NCBI GenBank assembly: GCA_964014735.1
Contig: CAXHBH010000002.1
Location: 1 to 64,000 of the forward strand
Reading direction: 5' to 3'
Length of the DNA stretch: 64,000 bases
Source of the DNA: UBA7446 sp964014735
GTDB taxonomy: Bacteria; Bacteroidota; Bacteroidia; Flavobacteriales; Flavobacteriaceae
The stretch's first letter is position 1; every line of letters starts with the position of its first letter. Below are positions 62,986-64,000 of the stretch, in pieces. The translations under genes were made by a program, and so were the position numbers. The notes under the pieces are model-generated. The model was not told the DNA's origin and ran no database searches. It saw only the letters and a list, made by a program, of their open reading frames with translations.

Positions 62986-64000
62986 ATGAAAACTTTATAT
63001 AAATATTCAATTTTAGTGGTAAGTGTTTTTTTAATTGGTTGTCAAGAAGACTACCTTGAAGAACCCACCACAAGTATAATTAACCCTGAAAACTTACTCA
63101 CTAGCAAGACAGGGGCCGAGGTTTACACAGTAGGAGCATATGATGCTACTAGAAATGCAATCGCATCAAATTGGCCAAGTAGTGATACTGGAGGTTGGCT
63201 CAATATATGGGGGGTAATTGCCGCTGACGAGGTCGTTTTGCCTGGTTGGAGCCCATTAAAGCCAATATATTTACATACATTATCACCATCAGATGTTATA
63301 ATAAGATATCTATGGGAAAATATGTATATATCATTAAACAGAGTTAATAGTGTAGTTGACCGAGTTGGAGCCATGACGGAAGATCAAATTAGTTTAGGAG
63401 AACGTGATAAACTAGTTGCAGAAGCACGTTTTTTACGTGCGATGATTAATTTTGGATTAGTATGCAGTTGGGAGAATATCCCGCTTGTTAAAAATGAAAC
63501 TACATCACTTGATAATCTTAATGTTAGTCAATCTAGCCCATTAGAAGTGTATGAATTTATCATTCAAGATTTAATTTTTGCAAAAAATAATCTTGTTGCG
63601 GAGCAAGGTGGTGGCAGGGCAACAAAAGGATCTGCTCAAGCATTACTAGGAAAAGTTTATCTTCAAATGACAGGGCATCCAATTAATGATGCGTCCTATT
63701 TTGCAAAAGCAGAGGCAGAACTAAAAGCTGTAATGGACAGCAATGTATATAATCTCATGTCGTATTATCCTGATATTTTCACACTGGAAAATGAACAAAA
63801 TAACGAAATTGTTTTTTCTTTTGGTTTTGATGGTCCTGGATTAAATCAGGGTAGTAGGATAGGAACTTTTTATGGGCCACTTGGACCTTCAATTAACGGA
63901 GGAGCGAATGGAAATAACTGGTATGTCAACTGGGAGCTTGCTGGACCACCCACTGGCCCTGGAAATACAGGTAATTGGGCAAATGGTAAAGGACCAAACA
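62986..64000 (+). CDS. SusD/RagB-family nutrient-binding lipoprotein, 3' end missing
   Basis: The frame is open from ATG 62986 to the window end (338 codons of a usual 500-600). A lipoprotein signal (lipobox LIGC, C19) followed by QEDYLE fits the Bacteroidota surface lipoprotein export signal. SusD features: LEEPTTSIINPEN near the N-terminus, LNRVNSVVDRV, the TPR-like EARFLRAMINFGLV and ATKGSAQALLGKVYLQMTG. It forms the lid of the SusC channel and binds the glycan. The protein continues beyond base 64000. Confidence 0.95.
   Translation, partial: MKTLYKYSILVVSVFLIGCQEDYLEEPTTSIINPENLLTSKTGAEVYTVGAYDATRNAIASNWPSSDTGGWLNIWGVIAADEVVLPGWSPLKPIYLHTLSPSDVIIRYLWENMYISLNRVNSVVDRVGAMTEDQISLGERDKLVAEARFLRAMINFGLVCSWENIPLVKNETTSLDNLNVSQSSPLEVYEFIIQDLIFAKNNLVAEQGGGRATKGSAQALLGKVYLQMTGHPINDASYFAKAEAELKAVMDSNVYNLMSYYPDIFTLENEQNNEIVFSFGFDGPGLNQGSRIGTFYGPLGPSINGGANGNNWYVNWELAGPPTGPGNTGNWANGKGPN

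Overview
The window looks like a chromosomal segment of a marine member of the Bacteroidota, most likely Flavobacteriaceae. The evidence is the AT-rich DNA, the TAnnTTTG promoter elements, the short RpoD without region 1.1, the gene order menG-porT-trmH-tamL, a type IX secretion sorting domain, and a SusC/SusD pair. No rRNA, intact tRNA, CRISPR array, transposase or integrase was found.

Region 1 (1-15.9 kb) is conserved housekeeping DNA. It holds a 5'-truncated class I aminotransferase, the TrkA/TrkH potassium uptake pair, menaquinone methyltransferase, the secretion protein PorT, an RNA methyltransferase, the outer-membrane assembly lipoprotein TamL, aldolase, AccD, S15, PNPase, RpoD, Rpe and GalE.

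Region 2 (15.9-17.9 kb) is a scar at the edge of the accessory DNA. A galK remnant abuts galE. It is followed by an intact galM, a minus-strand terminator and the N-terminal stub of a sulfatase gene.

Region 3 (17.9-28.6 kb) carries an outer-membrane CBM9-like/barrel protein, a sulfatase and an AraC regulator. These are followed by a minus-strand catabolic operon: a small secreted beta-sandwich protein, a Dabb protein, an enolase-superfamily enzyme, an aldehyde dehydrogenase, an HpcH/HpaI aldolase and a RhaT-type sugar transporter. The enzyme set fits oxidation of a free aldehyde sugar to its acid, ring opening to a 2-keto-3-deoxy acid, and direct aldol cleavage. In this setting the best guess for the sugar is 3,6-anhydrogalactose; an L-rhamnose/L-fucose-type route is the alternative.

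Region 4 (28.6-64 kb) is a large sulfated-galactan utilisation locus. On the plus strand are a LacZ-type GH2, a secreted beta-helix protein and a GH16. On the minus strand are a Na+/galactose-type symporter, galT, galK, six sulfatases (one frameshifted), a second GH16 (interrupted by one stop codon), a GH2 and an SGNH esterase. Beyond these lie a further sulfatase, a CarboxypepD_reg-like protein, a third GH2 and the SusC/SusD pair, with SusD running off the window end. The apparent scheme is: endo-cleavage by GH16 and perhaps the beta-helix protein; SusCD uptake; desulfation by eight cysteine-type sulfatases; release of galactose by GH2 enzymes; galactose entry through the SSS symporter into the Leloir pathway (GalM, GalK, GalT, GalE); and anhydro- or deoxy-sugar catabolism through the 23-28 kb operon. 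No GH117, GH127, GH129 or GH110 was recognised, so the enzyme that cuts the alpha-linkage is missing, lies elsewhere, or is one of the unassigned proteins.
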